A DNA stretch of 64,000 bases from Chthonobacter rhizosphaerae (GCF_013839525.1 NZ_JACDIS010000001.1:620001-684000), one strand, 5' to 3'; positions 18,255-27,354 are shown, counted from the first letter of the stretch. The notes: generated by a model from the letters alone, not told the origin. Program-made: numbers and translations.

Positions 18255-19541
18255 ATGCTGCACACTCTTTCCGAGACGCCCGAAAGCCTCGACCACACCA
18301 TGCGGGAGATCGGCCGGCGCGCCCGCGCCGCCGCGCGGCGGCTGGCGATCGCGACCGCCGACGAGAAGCGCGCGGCCCTGACCGCCATGGCGGCGGCGGT
18401 GCGGCGGCGGTCGGCGGAGATCCTGGCGGCCAACGCCATCGACATCGCCGAGATGACCGTCAACGGCCAGACCGCCGCCTTCCTGGACCGGGGCACGCTC
18501 ACCGACGCCCGGATCGAGGCGATCGCCCGGGCGCTCGACGAGATCGCCGCCCTGCCCGATCCGGTCGGCCGGGTGCTCGCCGCCTGGGAGCGGCCGAACG
18601 GGCTGCGGATCGAGCGGGTCGCGACGCCCCTCGGCGTCATCGGCATCATCTACGAGAGCCGGCCGAACGTGACCGCGGACGCCGGCGCACTCGCGCTCAT
18701 GGCCGGCAACGCCGCCATCCTGCGCTGCGGGTCGGACAGCCATGCCTCGTCCACCGCCATCCTGGAGGCCCTGAAGGAGGGCATCGTCGCCGCCGGCCTT
18801 CCGGAGGACGCCATCCAGCTCGTCCCCACCCGGGACCGGGCCGCGGTCGGCCACCTCCTCGCCGGCCTCGGCGGCACCGTGGACGTGATCGTGCCGCGCG
18901 GCGGCAAGAGCCTCGTCGCCCGCGTGCAGGCGGAGGCGCGGGTGCCGGTGTTCGCCCACCTGGAAGGCATCTGCCACGTCTACGTGGACAAGGCGGCGGA
19001 TCTCTCCATGGCGGTCGCCATCGCGGTGAACGCCAAGATGCGCCGGACCGGCATCTGCGGCTCGGCCGAAACCCTCCTGGTGGACCGGGCCGTCGCCGGC
19101 ACGCACCTCGTCCCCGTCCTGGACGCCCTCTCCGCCGCCGGCTGCGCCATCCGGGGCACCGACGAGGTGCGGGCGCTCTGGCCGGGGGCCGAGCCGGCCA
19201 CGGAGGCCGACTGGTCGACCGAATATCTCGACGCCATCCTGTCGGTCGCCCTCGTGGACGGGGTGGACGCCGCCATCGAGCACATCGAGACCCACGGCTC
19301 CCACCACACGGAGAGCATCGTCACCGACGACCTTGCGACCGCCGAGCGCTTCATGGCGCGCATCGACAGCGCCATCGTGATGCACAACGCCTCCACCCAG
19401 TTCGCCGACGGCGGCGAGTTCGGCATGGGGGCGGAGATCGGCATCGCGACCGGCAAGATGCACGCCCGCGGGCCGGTCGGCGTGGAGCAGCTGACGAGCT
19501 TCAAGTACCGGGTCCGCGGCACCGGTCAGCTCCGGCCGTGA
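18255..19541 (+). CDS. proA: Gamma-glutamyl phosphate reductase
   Basis: A 428-residue NADPH-dependent enzyme reducing gamma-glutamyl phosphate to the semialdehyde. The aldehyde dehydrogenase-like fold has [14 protein letters not shown] near 130-145, the nucleotide-binding IVPRGGKSL near 215, and the catalytic Cys in [16 protein letters not shown] near 262. The ending [13 protein letters not shown] is close to the family. Full length. The stop codon at 19539-19541 lies inside a 13-bp tandem array. It directly follows proB. Confidence 0.97.
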   Translation: MLHTLSETPESLDHTMREIGRRARAAARRLAIATADEKRAALTAMAAAVRRRSAEILAANAIDIAEMTVNGQTAAFLDRGTLTDARIEAIARALDEIAALPDPVGRVLAAWERPNGLRIERVATPLGVIGIIYESRPNVTADAGALALMAGNAAILRCGSDSHASSTAILEALKEGIVAAGLPEDAIQLVPTRDRAAVGHLLAGLGGTVDVIVPRGGKSLVARVQAEARVPVFAHLEGICHVYVDKAADLSMAVAIAVNAKMRRTGICGSAETLLVDRAVAGTHLVPVLDALSAAGCAIRGTDEVRALWPGAEPATEADWSTEYLDAILSVALVDGVDAAIEHIETHGSHHTESIVTDDLATAERFMARIDSAIVMHNASTQFADGGEFGMGAEIGIATGKMHARGPVGVEQLTSFKYRVRGTGQLRP

Positions 19542-19582
19542 GCTTCGGCCATGGGTTCCGGCCATGCGCTCCGGCCGTGACG
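19531..19582. repeat. Tandem repeat, 4 x 13 bp, across the proA stop codon
   Basis: Four 13-bp units begin at 19531, 19544, 19557 and 19570 (TCCGGCCGTGAGC, TTCGGCCATGGGT, TCCGGCCATGCGC, TCCGGCCGTGACG). The first contains the proA stop codon. Confidence 0.75.
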
Positions 19583-19610
19583 GACCGCCGGTCGTGACCG
19601 GCCGACGACC

Positions 19611-19670
19611 GGCGCCCCGCGCCGCCCGCCCGACCATGCCGGCGCCCCGCGCCGCACGCCCGACCATGCC
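19611..19670. repeat. Tandem duplication, 2 x 30 bp, at the nadD start
   Basis: Bases 19611-19640 and 19641-19670 are the same 30-mer with one C/A difference. Each copy carries an in-frame ATG (19636 and 19666), so nadD has two equivalent candidate starts; each unit read in frame encodes APRAARPTMP. Confidence 0.9.
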
Positions 19671-20289
19671 GGCGACCGTGCCCGGCCTCAGGATCGGCCT
19701 CTTTGGCGGCTCGTTCGACCCGCCCCACGCCGGCCACCGGCACGCCAGCCTGACGGCGCTCCGCCGGCTCGGCCTCGACCGGGTCTGGTGGCTGGTGTCG
19801 CCCGGCAATCCCCTGAAGGACACCGGCCGCCTGCCGTCCATCGGCGAGCGCATGCGCGCCGCCGCGCGGGTCGCCGCCCACCCGCGCGTGGTCGTCACCG
19901 ACCTGGAGGCCCGCCTCGGCACCCGCTACACCCTGGACCTCATGGAGGCGCTCGTCCGCCTGAAGCCGGACGTGCGCTTCGTCTTCCTGATCGGCGCCGA
20001 CAACTGGGCCACCTTCCACCGCTGGCAGGACTGGCGGCGCATCGCCGCCACCATGCCGATCGCGGTGGTCGACCGGCCAGGCTCCACCCTGAAGGCGCTC
20101 GCCTCCCCGGCCGCCCGGACCTTCGCGTCCGCCCGGGTGCCGGAGCGCGACGCCGCCGGCCTCGCCGACCGGAAGCCCCCCGCCTGGGTCTTCCTCACCG
20201 GCCACCGGGTCCCCATCTCGTCCACCGTGATCCGCCTCGCCCGGACGCGCCGCAATGCCGGCCTGCCGCCTTTGGTCGATCCGTCTTGA
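19666..20289 (+). CDS. nadD: Nicotinate-nucleotide adenylyltransferase
   Basis: A 207-residue enzyme joining nicotinate mononucleotide and ATP to deamido-NAD. The nucleotidyltransferase motif GGSFDPPHAGHRHA lies near residues 12-25, LIGADNWATFHRW near 107-119, and the ISSTVIR signature near the C-terminus (PISSTVIRLAR). The start is ambiguous: ATGs at 19564, 19636 and 19666 are in frame. I chose 19666 because it gives the usual short lead-in and because the upstream sequence is repeat-derived. It belongs to the proA-nadD-rsfS-rlmH run. Confidence 0.93.
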   Translation: MPATVPGLRIGLFGGSFDPPHAGHRHASLTALRRLGLDRVWWLVSPGNPLKDTGRLPSIGERMRAAARVAAHPRVVVTDLEARLGTRYTLDLMEALVRLKPDVRFVFLIGADNWATFHRWQDWRRIAATMPIAVVDRPGSTLKALASPAARTFASARVPERDAAGLADRKPPAWVFLTGHRVPISSTVIRLARTRRNAGLPPLVDPS

Positions 20290-20571
20290 AATTGTCGCCC
20301 CGAGCACCCATTGTAGCGGGGTGCGGATGAGCCACAGGAAGGTCACGGCGCCGGTTCGGGGTCGAAGCCGAAAACGGGCCAGCCTTTCGAAGGCAGGGCC
20401 GCTCCATGTGGCAAGGTCACTCCCTTTGACGAGCACACCTCCCGTGGCGCAGTCTCGTGTGACGCAAGGTCCAGGCTCCCGGCTGTCCGGGTCTTGGCTC
20501 TTCGTGGCGCGGTCCGTGAGAACTCATCGGTCGGCAGCGGTCGACACGATCGAAAGGTACAGCCCCTGAGC

Positions 20572-21003
20572 ATGACACTCTCATCCGAGGGCGCGGTGTC
20601 CCGCGCGCCTCAGACCTCGGCATTGGCCGCCTCCTCGGCGGCGGAGCCGACCGTTGGAGCCCCCGCCAGCCTCCTCGCCGCGGTCCTCGCGAGCCTGGAC
20701 AACGCCAAGGCGGAAGAGATCGTGGCGATCGACATCGCCGGAAAGACCCCCATCGCCGACCACATGGTGGTCTGCTCGGGTCGGTCCCACCGGCACGTCG
20801 GAGCGATCGCCGACCACCTCCTGAAGGACATCAAGGACGCCGGTTTCGGCACCGCCACCGTCGAGGGCATGACCGCCTGCGACTGGGTGCTGATCGACAC
20901 CGGCGACGTGATCGTCCATGTGTTCCGCCCGGAAGTGCGCCAGTTCTACAATCTGGAAAAGATGTGGGCTGCCGACGCCGCTCCCGCTCGGATCCACGGC
21001 TGA
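20572..21003 (+). CDS. rsfS: Ribosomal silencing factor RsfS
   Basis: A 143-residue protein of the Iojap/RsfS family that binds L14 and blocks 30S-50S joining when nutrients are low. The core begins after an about 30-residue Ala-rich lead: LAAVLASLDNAKAEEIVAID, then IADHMVVCSGRSHRHVGAIA and GDVIVHVFRPEVRQFYNLEKMW. The ATG at 20572 was chosen; upstream in-frame sequence extends to 20494 without conserved residues. It lies between nadD and rlmH as in many bacteria. The 282-bp spacer before it may hold a separate promoter, which I could not identify. Confidence 0.93.
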   Translation: MTLSSEGAVSRAPQTSALAASSAAEPTVGAPASLLAAVLASLDNAKAEEIVAIDIAGKTPIADHMVVCSGRSHRHVGAIADHLLKDIKDAGFGTATVEGMTACDWVLIDTGDVIVHVFRPEVRQFYNLEKMWAADAAPARIHG

Positions 21004-21066
21004 CCGGCCTCGGCCGGTGAACCGAACGGCCGCCGCGCATCCGGCGCGGCCGGCGGCGGGAGACCC

Positions 21067-21549
21067 ATGCGGATCGCCATCCACGCGGTCGGCCGGCTGA
21101 AGGCCGGGCCCGAACGGGAGCTGACGGACCGCTACCTGGACCGGGCGGCCAAGAGCGGCCGCGCCATTGGCATCACGGCGGTCGCGAGTCGCGAGATCGC
21201 CGAGAGCCGCGCCGCGCGCGCCGAGGCCCGCAAGGACGAGGAGGCGGCCGCCCTCCTCGCCGACCTCCCGGACGGCGCCGTGACGATCGCCCTTGACGAA
21301 GGCGGCGAGACCATCGACAGCGCCCGCTTCGCGGCGCTGGTCGGGTCCGCGCGCGACCGTTCGGTCCCGGCGCTCGTGCTCCTCATCGGCGGCGCGGACG
21401 GGCACGGGCCGGCGCTTCTCGCCCGCGCGTCCCTGAAGGTCGCCTTCGGGCGCCTCACCTTTCCGCACCAGATCGTCCGCATTCTCGCCGCGGAACAGGT
21501 CTATCGAGCCATCACCATCCTGTCCGGCCATCCCTATCACCGCTCGTGA
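21067..21549 (+). CDS. rlmH: 23S rRNA pseudouridine1915 N3-methyltransferase RlmH
   Basis: A 160-residue SPOUT methyltransferase acting on helix 69 of 23S rRNA in assembled 70S ribosomes. It begins MRIAIHAVGRLKAGPERELT. The trefoil knot region has ALDEGGETIDSARFAALV, VLLIGGADGHG and the C-terminal LTFPHQIVRILAAEQVYRA with the terminal GHPYHRS typical of RlmH. Full length. Directly downstream of rsfS, with a 7-bp-stem hairpin (ACCGGCC/GGCCGGT) at 21003-21018 in the short gap. Confidence 0.95.
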   Translation: MRIAIHAVGRLKAGPERELTDRYLDRAAKSGRAIGITAVASREIAESRAARAEARKDEEAAALLADLPDGAVTIALDEGGETIDSARFAALVGSARDRSVPALVLLIGGADGHGPALLARASLKVAFGRLTFPHQIVRILAAEQVYRAITILSGHPYHRS

Positions 21550-21634
21550 GGGGGGCGGACAGGCGCCGATCGTCACTCCGGGCGGGCCCGCCCCGGGGGC
21601 GGCGGCTGTTCATCGCAGGGGGAAGCGGTCTAGG

Positions 21635-23053
21635 GTGAACCGGATTTTGACGCGCGCGCTGAAGACCGTCCCGATGCGGCCCACACGACACCTGCGCCTC
21701 CTGTTCGCCGCCGGCCTCCTGGCGGCGGGCACCGCCCTGGCCGGTGCCCAGGAGCCGCAAGGCGCGCCACCCGCCCCCCTTCCGCCGGCGGACGGAGCCG
21801 CCCCCGGCACCCTCGTGCCGCCGGTGCGCGCCGCCGGCGACCCGAAGGACCCGGCCGTCATCGAGGCGGAACGCACCCTGAAGGGCGCCGAGCTGGAGGC
21901 GATCCGCCGCGACATCGAGCTCACCGCCACCCGGCAGGAGGAGATCGCCGCCGAGATCGCCCGCATCGCCGACGACAGCGCGGCCATCGACCGCGACCTG
22001 ATGGCGACCGTGGAGCGGGTCCAGAACCTGGAGAGCAAGGTGTCCGAAAGCGAAGGCCGGCTCGCCCGCCTCGCCGACGAGGAACGGGTCGTCCGCATCA
22101 GCCTGGACAGCCGCAAGGCCGTTCTCGCCGAGGTGCTGGCCGCCGCCCAGCGCATCGGCCGGCGCCCGCCGCCGGCTCTCGTGGTCAAGCCGGAGGACGC
22201 GGTCGGCGCCGTCCGGTCGGCCATCCTGCTCGGCGCCGTCCTGCCGGAGATCCGCGTTGAGGCGGAGGCCCTCGCCGCCGACCTCGGCGCCATGGTGGCG
22301 CTCACCCGCCAGGCCGAGGCCGAGCGCGACGCCCTCAAGGCGGACGCCGTCCGCATCGTGGAGGAGCAGAAGCGCCTGGAACTCCTCCTCGACGAGAAGC
22401 GCCGCAGCCGGGAGGCCCGGACGGCCGCGCTGGAGGTCGAGCGCCGGAAGGCCGAGGACCTCGCCGGCCGGGCAAAGTCTCTCGAAGAGTTGATCGGCAC
22501 CATGGAGCGCGACCTCGCCTCCGTCAGGGAGGCGGCGCGGCAGGCCGCGGAGGCCGCAAGGCGCGAGCGGCCGGCCCCGTCGGACACCGGCCGGCTCCAG
22601 CCGGCCATCGCCTTCGAGGACGCCAAGGGCCGCCTCGCCCTGCCGGTCCGGGGCGTCACCGTCCAGGAGTTCGGCGCCGACAACGGCCTCGGCGGCACCG
22701 CCGCCGGCCTGTCGGTCGCCACCCGGGCCGGCGCACGGGTCACCGCCCCGGCGGACGGGTGGGTTGTCTACGCGGGCCCGTTCCGCTCTTATGGGCAACT
22801 CTTGATCCTGAATGCCGGCGGTGGATATCATGTCGTACTCGCTGGCATGGATAGGATCGACGTTGAACTCGGTCAGTTCGTGTTGACCGGTGAACCCGTC
22901 GGGGTGATGGGGAGCCAGCGGCTTGCGAGTGCAGCGGTGCCGGATGCGAGCCTTTCGCAGCCGGTGCTCTATATCGAGTTTCGCAAGGATGGCGCTTCGA
23001 TCGACCCGGCTCCGTGGTGGGTCGCGTCGCAGGATCGGAAGGTTCGCGGATGA
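21635..23053 (+). CDS. EnvC-like murein hydrolase activator (coiled coil plus degenerate LytM domain)
   Basis: A 472-residue exported protein. The N-terminus RHLRLLFAAGLLAAGTALAG-AQ is a signal peptide. Residues about 70-310 are a long heptad-rich coiled coil with many Glu, Arg and Ala. Residues about 340-460 are a LytM/M23-type domain. The zinc ligands are absent: the usual HxxxD is GLSVATRAG, and the second His motif is LYIEFR rather than LHFE. The protein should therefore activate amidases rather than cut murein itself, as EnvC does during septum splitting. The GTG at 21635 is used; an ATG at 21674 also precedes the signal peptide. Its stop overlaps the ctpA start (ATGA). Confidence 0.87.
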   Translation: MNRILTRALKTVPMRPTRHLRLLFAAGLLAAGTALAGAQEPQGAPPAPLPPADGAAPGTLVPPVRAAGDPKDPAVIEAERTLKGAELEAIRRDIELTATRQEEIAAEIARIADDSAAIDRDLMATVERVQNLESKVSESEGRLARLADEERVVRISLDSRKAVLAEVLAAAQRIGRRPPPALVVKPEDAVGAVRSAILLGAVLPEIRVEAEALAADLGAMVALTRQAEAERDALKADAVRIVEEQKRLELLLDEKRRSREARTAALEVERRKAEDLAGRAKSLEELIGTMERDLASVREAARQAAEAARRERPAPSDTGRLQPAIAFEDAKGRLALPVRGVTVQEFGADNGLGGTAAGLSVATRAGARVTAPADGWVVYAGPFRSYGQLLILNAGGGYHVVLAGMDRIDVELGQFVLTGEPVGVMGSQRLASAAVPDASLSQPVLYIEFRKDGASIDPAPWWVASQDRKVRG

Positions 23054-24390
23054 TCAGGAAACTCTCGCTTCTCGCGGCCGGCGCCTGCCTCGGCGCCGCC
23101 GTCACCGTCGTGTCCGGCAACGGCCAGCTCCCGGGTCTCGGGGCGGCCGTCGCGGCCAGCGCCGACACCTATCGACAGCTCAACCTGTTCGGCGACGTGT
23201 TCGAGCGCATCCGCGCCGACTACGTGGAAGAGCCGGACGAGGCGGCGCTGGTTGAGAACGCCATCAACGGCATGCTCACGTCGCTGGATCCCCATTCCAG
23301 CTACATGAGCCCGAAGAACTTCCAGGACATGCAGGTCCAGACCAAGGGCGAGTTCGGCGGCCTCGGCATCGAGGTCACCATGGAGGAGGGCGCCGTCAAG
23401 GTCGTCACCCCCATCGACGACACGCCGGCCGCCCGGGCGGGCGTGCTCGCGGGCGACCTCATCGTCGGCCTCGACGGCGAGCAGGTTCAGGGCATGACCC
23501 TGCAGCAGGCCGTGGAGAAGATGCGCGGTCCGGTGAACACGCCGATCACCCTGCAGATCCAGCGTAAGGGCACCGACAAGCAGCTCGACATCAAGGTCGT
23601 GCGCGACGTGATCCGGATCCAGTCGGTCCGCTCGCGGGTCGAGGGCGACGTCGGCTACGTGCGCATCACCCAGTTCACCGAACAGACGTTCGAGGGCCTG
23701 AAGGGCGCGCTGGACAAGCTGAAGAAGGAGATCGGCGAGGACAAGCTCAAGGGCTATGTCATCGATCTGCGCAACAACCCCGGCGGCCTCCTCGACCAGG
23801 CGATCGCCGTGTCCGACGCCTTCCTGGACAAGGGCGAGATCGTCTCCACCCGCGGCCGTCACGAGAACGAGACCCGGCGCTACTCCGCCCGCAGTGGCGA
23901 CCTCACGGGCGGCAAGCCGGTGATCGTGCTCGTCAACGGCGGTTCGGCCTCCGCGTCGGAGATCGTCGGCGGCGCCCTGCAGGACCATCGCCGGGCCACC
24001 ATCGTGGGCACCCGGTCGTTCGGCAAGGGCTCCGTGCAGACCATCATCCCGCTCGGCGCCAACGGCGCCATCCGGCTCACCACGGCGCGCTACTACACGC
24101 CGTCGGGCACCTCCATCCAGGCCAAGGGCATCACCCCGGACATCGAGGTGCTGCAGGAACTGCCGCCGGAGTTGAAGGACCAGGTGACCGAGACCAAGGG
24201 CGAGGCGAGCCTCAGGGGCCACCTCAACGCCGAGGACGGCGCCGACAAGGAGGAGTCCGGCTCCCAGGCCTACGTGCCGCCGGACCCGAAGGACGACAAG
24301 CAGCTGAACTACGCCTACGACCTCCTCCGCGGCCTCCAGGCCAACAGCGCCTTCCCGCCGAGCCAGGACAAGGCCCCGATCCCGAACTGA
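23050..24390 (+). CDS. ctpA: Carboxy-terminal processing protease CtpA
   Basis: A 446-residue S41 family serine protease with an N-terminal signal/anchor (LSLLAAGACLGAAVTVV). A PDZ domain follows (about 85-170, GEFGGLGIEVTMEEG). The peptidase core carries the Ser-Lys dyad S301 (GGSASASE) and K326 (SFGKGSVQ), spaced by 25 residues as in known CTPs. LRNNPGGLLDQA and the YYTPSG block are conserved. It trims periplasmic proteins, commonly murein hydrolases or lipoproteins. ATG 23050 overlaps the stop of the EnvC-like gene, implying coupled synthesis. A strong intrinsic terminator follows at 24421. Confidence 0.96.
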   Translation: MIRKLSLLAAGACLGAAVTVVSGNGQLPGLGAAVAASADTYRQLNLFGDVFERIRADYVEEPDEAALVENAINGMLTSLDPHSSYMSPKNFQDMQVQTKGEFGGLGIEVTMEEGAVKVVTPIDDTPAARAGVLAGDLIVGLDGEQVQGMTLQQAVEKMRGPVNTPITLQIQRKGTDKQLDIKVVRDVIRIQSVRSRVEGDVGYVRITQFTEQTFEGLKGALDKLKKEIGEDKLKGYVIDLRNNPGGLLDQAIAVSDAFLDKGEIVSTRGRHENETRRYSARSGDLTGGKPVIVLVNGGSASASEIVGGALQDHRRATIVGTRSFGKGSVQTIIPLGANGAIRLTTARYYTPSGTSIQAKGITPDIEVLQELPPELKDQVTETKGEASLRGHLNAEDGADKEESGSQAYVPPDPKDDKQLNYAYDLLRGLQANSAFPPSQDKAPIPN

Positions 24391-24420
24391 CCGGGATCGG
24401 CCAAGAGGCCCACCGACAAG

Positions 24421-24449
24421 CCCCGCCGGCCACGCCGGCGGGGTTTTTT
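24421..24449 (+). terminator. Intrinsic terminator of the ctpA operon
   Basis: CCCCGCCGGC (24421-24430) and GCCGGCGGGG (24434-24443) form a perfect 10-bp stem with a CAC loop, followed directly by six T residues (24444-24449). It is the textbook end of the long plus-strand run. Confidence 0.93.
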
Positions 24450-24842
24450 CATGTCGTGACCACGGCTCTGTCGGACATCAGGCCGCGAGTTGCCGTCTCA
24501 AGTCCCGCGTCTCGTCTCCCCCGCCGGTCCAGAGTATCGTCCGGGACGTTGATCGGCTGCAGGTCCTCCTCGGATCATCGCAGGATCAAGTCCCTTCCGG
24601 TTGCATCAGCACCGGAATTCGCCAGCCTGTGCCGTCCTGCGGCTCCTTGGTTCTGGACCGGACTGTCGGCCATGCGAGGGCACGGGCCCGCTGTCCGGGC
24701 GCAGCCAGGCGTGTGACGCCCGCTCATTCTCCCCGTGCGAACCGGGAAATAGTTCGAATTTACCATTCATTATCCATTCCGAACGACTGTGCTGGACAGG
24801 CGCGTCGCCGCGTGGGCGACCGGTGCGCCGCAGCAGGCCCGG
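24450..24842. other. Intergenic region between ctpA terminator and deacetylase gene
   Basis: About 390 bp without a gene I can support. The last 90 bp become AT-rich (TTCGAATTTACCATTCATTA near 24753-24772), which marks a probable promoter zone for the next gene, though no clear -35/-10 pair stands out. Short open frames on both strands lack ribosome sites and family resemblance. Confidence 0.5.
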
Positions 24843-25982
24843 ATGAGCGACCTCACCTCCCCTCTCGGCTACAAGCCGCCTCCCCTCAGCCGCAAGACGG
24901 CGCCGGTCGGCATGATCCTGGCCTCGGTGCTGGTGGCGCTCGCCGCGCTCGTGGTGCTCTGGGTCGTGGTGGTGGACGACCCCCATGGCGGCGAGCCGGT
25001 CGCGGTCGCCGAGATCGAGGACGGCGGCGGGCCGGTGCAGCGGGAGGACGTGACCGTGGTCGGCGTCAAGTCCGGCTCCGGCGAAATCCTGCCCTCCGTG
25101 TCCGAGCCCGCCCCGGAGGACGCGATCGAGACCGTGGATGTTCCACAGGACACGCCGGCGGCCGCGCCCCGGACCATCGCGACGGCCCCGGATCCGGACC
25201 TACTGGAGGAGACCGCGTTCGGAGCGCTCCCCAAGGTGTCCGCCTCCGGCCTGCGGCCGCTCGACGCCTATGCGCGGCCGGTGCCGTCCTTCGTCGGCAC
25301 CGCGCCGAAGATCGCCGTGGTGATCGGCGGCCTCGGTCTCAGCCAGACCGGCACCCAGGAGGCGCTGCGGCTGCTGCCGCCGGACGTGACCCTCGGCTTC
25401 GCGCCCTACGGGTCCAGCCTCGACCGCTGGGTCGCCAAGGCCCGCGAGGGCGGCCACGAACTCCTGCTCCAGATCCCCATGGAGCCTTACGACTATCCGG
25501 ACAACGACCCGGGCCCCCATACGCTGCTGACCACCCTCGACAAGGAGCGCAACCGGGAGCGGCTGCACTGGCTCCTCGGCCGCATTTCGCTCTATGTGGG
25601 CGTGCAGACCTACATGGGGGCGCGGTTCACCGCCGAAGGGCCCGCCCTGGAGCCGGTGATCGCCGAGATTGCCAGGCGCGGCCTCCTGTTCGTCGACGAG
25701 GGCAGTTCCTCCCGCAGCACCGCCGACCAGGTCGCCGCGACCCGCGCCGCCCCGTTCGCGAAGGCAGACCTCATCATCGACGCCATCCCGTCGGAGGCGG
25801 ACATCACCGGCCGGCTGACCCAGCTGGAGCAGATCGCCCGCTCCCGCGGCTTCGCGGTCGGCACAGCGAGCGCGCTTCCGGTCACCGTGCGGGAGGTCGC
25901 CGAATGGGCCCGGACGCTCGACGCCCGCGGCATCACCCTGGTGCCGATCAGCGCCACCCAGGCGATGGCCGCCCGCCCCTGA
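24843..25982 (+). CDS. Divergent polysaccharide deacetylase family protein (YibQ-like)
   Basis: A 379-residue membrane-anchored exported protein. MSDLTSPLGYKPPPLSRK leads to a transmembrane helix at about 22-42 (VGMILASVLVALAALVVLWV). An acidic, Pro-rich linker of about 100 residues follows. The deacetylase-like domain (about 155-375) contains IAVVIGGLGLSQTGTQEAL, VTLGFAPYG, ELLLQIPMEPYDYP and RGLLFVDEGSS. The family acts in the periplasm on unknown glycans or is catalytically inactive. The ATG at 24843 gives the typical MSDL-PLG start; a GTG at 24789 is in frame but adds non-conserved residues. It sits between ctpA and rppH, the usual order in Hyphomicrobiales. Confidence 0.88.
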   Translation: MSDLTSPLGYKPPPLSRKTAPVGMILASVLVALAALVVLWVVVVDDPHGGEPVAVAEIEDGGGPVQREDVTVVGVKSGSGEILPSVSEPAPEDAIETVDVPQDTPAAAPRTIATAPDPDLLEETAFGALPKVSASGLRPLDAYARPVPSFVGTAPKIAVVIGGLGLSQTGTQEALRLLPPDVTLGFAPYGSSLDRWVAKAREGGHELLLQIPMEPYDYPDNDPGPHTLLTTLDKERNRERLHWLLGRISLYVGVQTYMGARFTAEGPALEPVIAEIARRGLLFVDEGSSSRSTADQVAATRAAPFAKADLIIDAIPSEADITGRLTQLEQIARSRGFAVGTASALPVTVREVAEWARTLDARGITLVPISATQAMAARP

Positions 25983-26041
25983 GGGCGATCCCACCCAGGC
26001 CTGTGCCGGCCCGCCGTGGCCGGGCGCGGCCCGCCGGGGCG

Positions 26042-26063
26042 CCTCGGCCGGCGGCGGCCGAGG
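26042..26063. terminator. Hairpin after the deacetylase gene
   Basis: CCTCGGCC (26042-26049) pairs with GGCCGAGG (26056-26063), an 8-bp stem with a 6-nt loop, 60 bp after the stop codon. No T-tract follows, so function is uncertain. Confidence 0.35.
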
Positions 26064-26125
26064 GGTGGCGCGCCGGCGGGAACACGTGCATCTTGGCGCC
26101 GCCAGCCCCATCAGGAGACGCGCCC

Positions 26126-26635
26126 ATGCCCGACCATGACGACCTGCCCTATCGCCCCTGCGTCGGCGCCGTCCTGATCAACCGGGACGGCCTCGTCTGG
26201 ATCGGACGGCGCCGGGACGCCGCCGGCGACGGCGACGACGGCTGGCAGATGCCCCAGGGCGGCCTCGACCCGGGCGAGGATCCGCTGGAGGCCGCCAGGC
26301 GGGAGCTCTACGAGGAGACCAACGTCTCCTCCGTCACGCTCCTCGCCGAGGCGCCGGACTGGTACGCCTACGACCTGCCGCCGGACGTCGGGTCGGACAA
26401 GTTCAAGCGCAAGTGGCGGGGACAGACCCAGAAGTGGTTCGCCTTCCGGTTCGACGGCACCGAGGACGAGATCGACATCGACCGCCCGGCCGGAGGCGCC
26501 CACGATCCGGAGTTCGGACGCTGGCGCTGGGAGGCGCTCGACCGGTTGCCGGCACTGATCGTGCCGTTCAAGCGGCCGGTCTACGACAAGATCTTCGCCG
26601 CCTTCGCGCACCTGGTCGTCCCCGCCGGGCGATGA
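26126..26635 (+). CDS. rppH: RNA pyrophosphohydrolase (Nudix)
   Basis: A 169-residue Nudix hydrolase of the RppH/IalA group that removes pyrophosphate from the 5' end of mRNA and so starts decay. The start PYRPCVGAVLINRDGLVWIGRR, WQMPQGGLDPGED, and the Nudix box (GGLDPGEDPLEAARRELYEE) are intact. RGQTQKWFAFRF near 105 is the RppH-specific segment, and FKRPVYDKI closes the domain. AGGAGA precedes the ATG at 26126. A second, more diverged Nudix paralogue lies 173 bp downstream. Confidence 0.95.
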   Translation: MPDHDDLPYRPCVGAVLINRDGLVWIGRRRDAAGDGDDGWQMPQGGLDPGEDPLEAARRELYEETNVSSVTLLAEAPDWYAYDLPPDVGSDKFKRKWRGQTQKWFAFRFDGTEDEIDIDRPAGGAHDPEFGRWRWEALDRLPALIVPFKRPVYDKIFAAFAHLVVPAGR

Positions 26636-26808
26636 GAAGTCGCCATCCGTCGTCGTTCCGCCGCCAAGGCCGACAAGGACCCACGTCCGCCGTGTCGTCG
26701 GACTGTCGTCGGTCCGCATGATCCTGATCGGTCGCCGATGGGGCGACGACAAAGGCCGTGTGGGACCTCGCGTCGCCGCCATGTGGCCCAACCGAAATAC
26801 GAGGTCCG

Positions 26809-27354
26809 ATGCAGGACATCCTCCCCGCCGCCGACGACTGGAAGGCCGGCCTGCCGCACCGGCCGAACGTCGGCATCTGCCTGTTCAACCGGTCCGGCCT
26901 CGTCTTCGCCGGCCGACTGGTGCCCAACCCGGACGGCTGGCCGGACCCGGAGCGGACGGCGCCCGGCGCCGACTGGTCCATGCCCCAGGGCGGCATCGAC
27001 CCGGGGGAGGACATCGAGGCGGCGGCAAGGCGGGAGCTCTGGGAAGAGACCGGCGTCACCACGGCGACCCTGCTCGCCATCACGGACGATTGGATTCTCT
27101 ACGATTTTCCAAGCCGCGGCGCCCCCACCCACAAGCTCCACCCCTTCCGCGGCCAGCGCCAGCGCTGGGCCGCGTTCCGCTTCGAAGGGGAGGATGGCGA
27201 GGTCCGGATCGACGCCGCACACACCCACGAGCCGGCGGAATTCCTGGAATGGGCCTGGCGGCCGCTCGCGGATCTGCCAGGCATCGGCCTCCATCACCGC
27301 CGCCCGGTCTACCAGCAGGTCTTGACCCTGTTCGGCCGGTTCGCCGCGACATGA
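26809..27354 (+). CDS. Second RppH-like Nudix hydrolase
   Basis: A 181-residue paralogue of the preceding gene: RPNVGICLFNRSGLVFAGR, WSMPQGGIDPGED, Nudix residues in GGIDPGEDIEAAARRELWEE, GQRQRWAAFRFEG, and HRRPVYQQV. It has a 10-12-residue insertion (VPNPDGWPDPERTAPGAD) in the substrate-side loop relative to the first copy. This fits the two-copy arrangement known in parts of the Hyphomicrobiales. The ATG at 26809 was chosen (GAGG just upstream); an ATG at 26758 is in frame. Its stop overlaps the next start by ATGA. It may act on capped RNA or on dinucleoside polyphosphates. Confidence 0.9.
   Translation: MQDILPAADDWKAGLPHRPNVGICLFNRSGLVFAGRLVPNPDGWPDPERTAPGADWSMPQGGIDPGEDIEAAARRELWEETGVTTATLLAITDDWILYDFPSRGAPTHKLHPFRGQRQRWAAFRFEGEDGEVRIDAAHTHEPAEFLEWAWRPLADLPGIGLHHRRPVYQQVLTLFGRFAAT

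Noticed and set aside
24456-24776. Short open frames in the ctpA-deacetylase spacer
   Set aside because: No ribosome sites, no family resemblance, overlapping frames on both strands.
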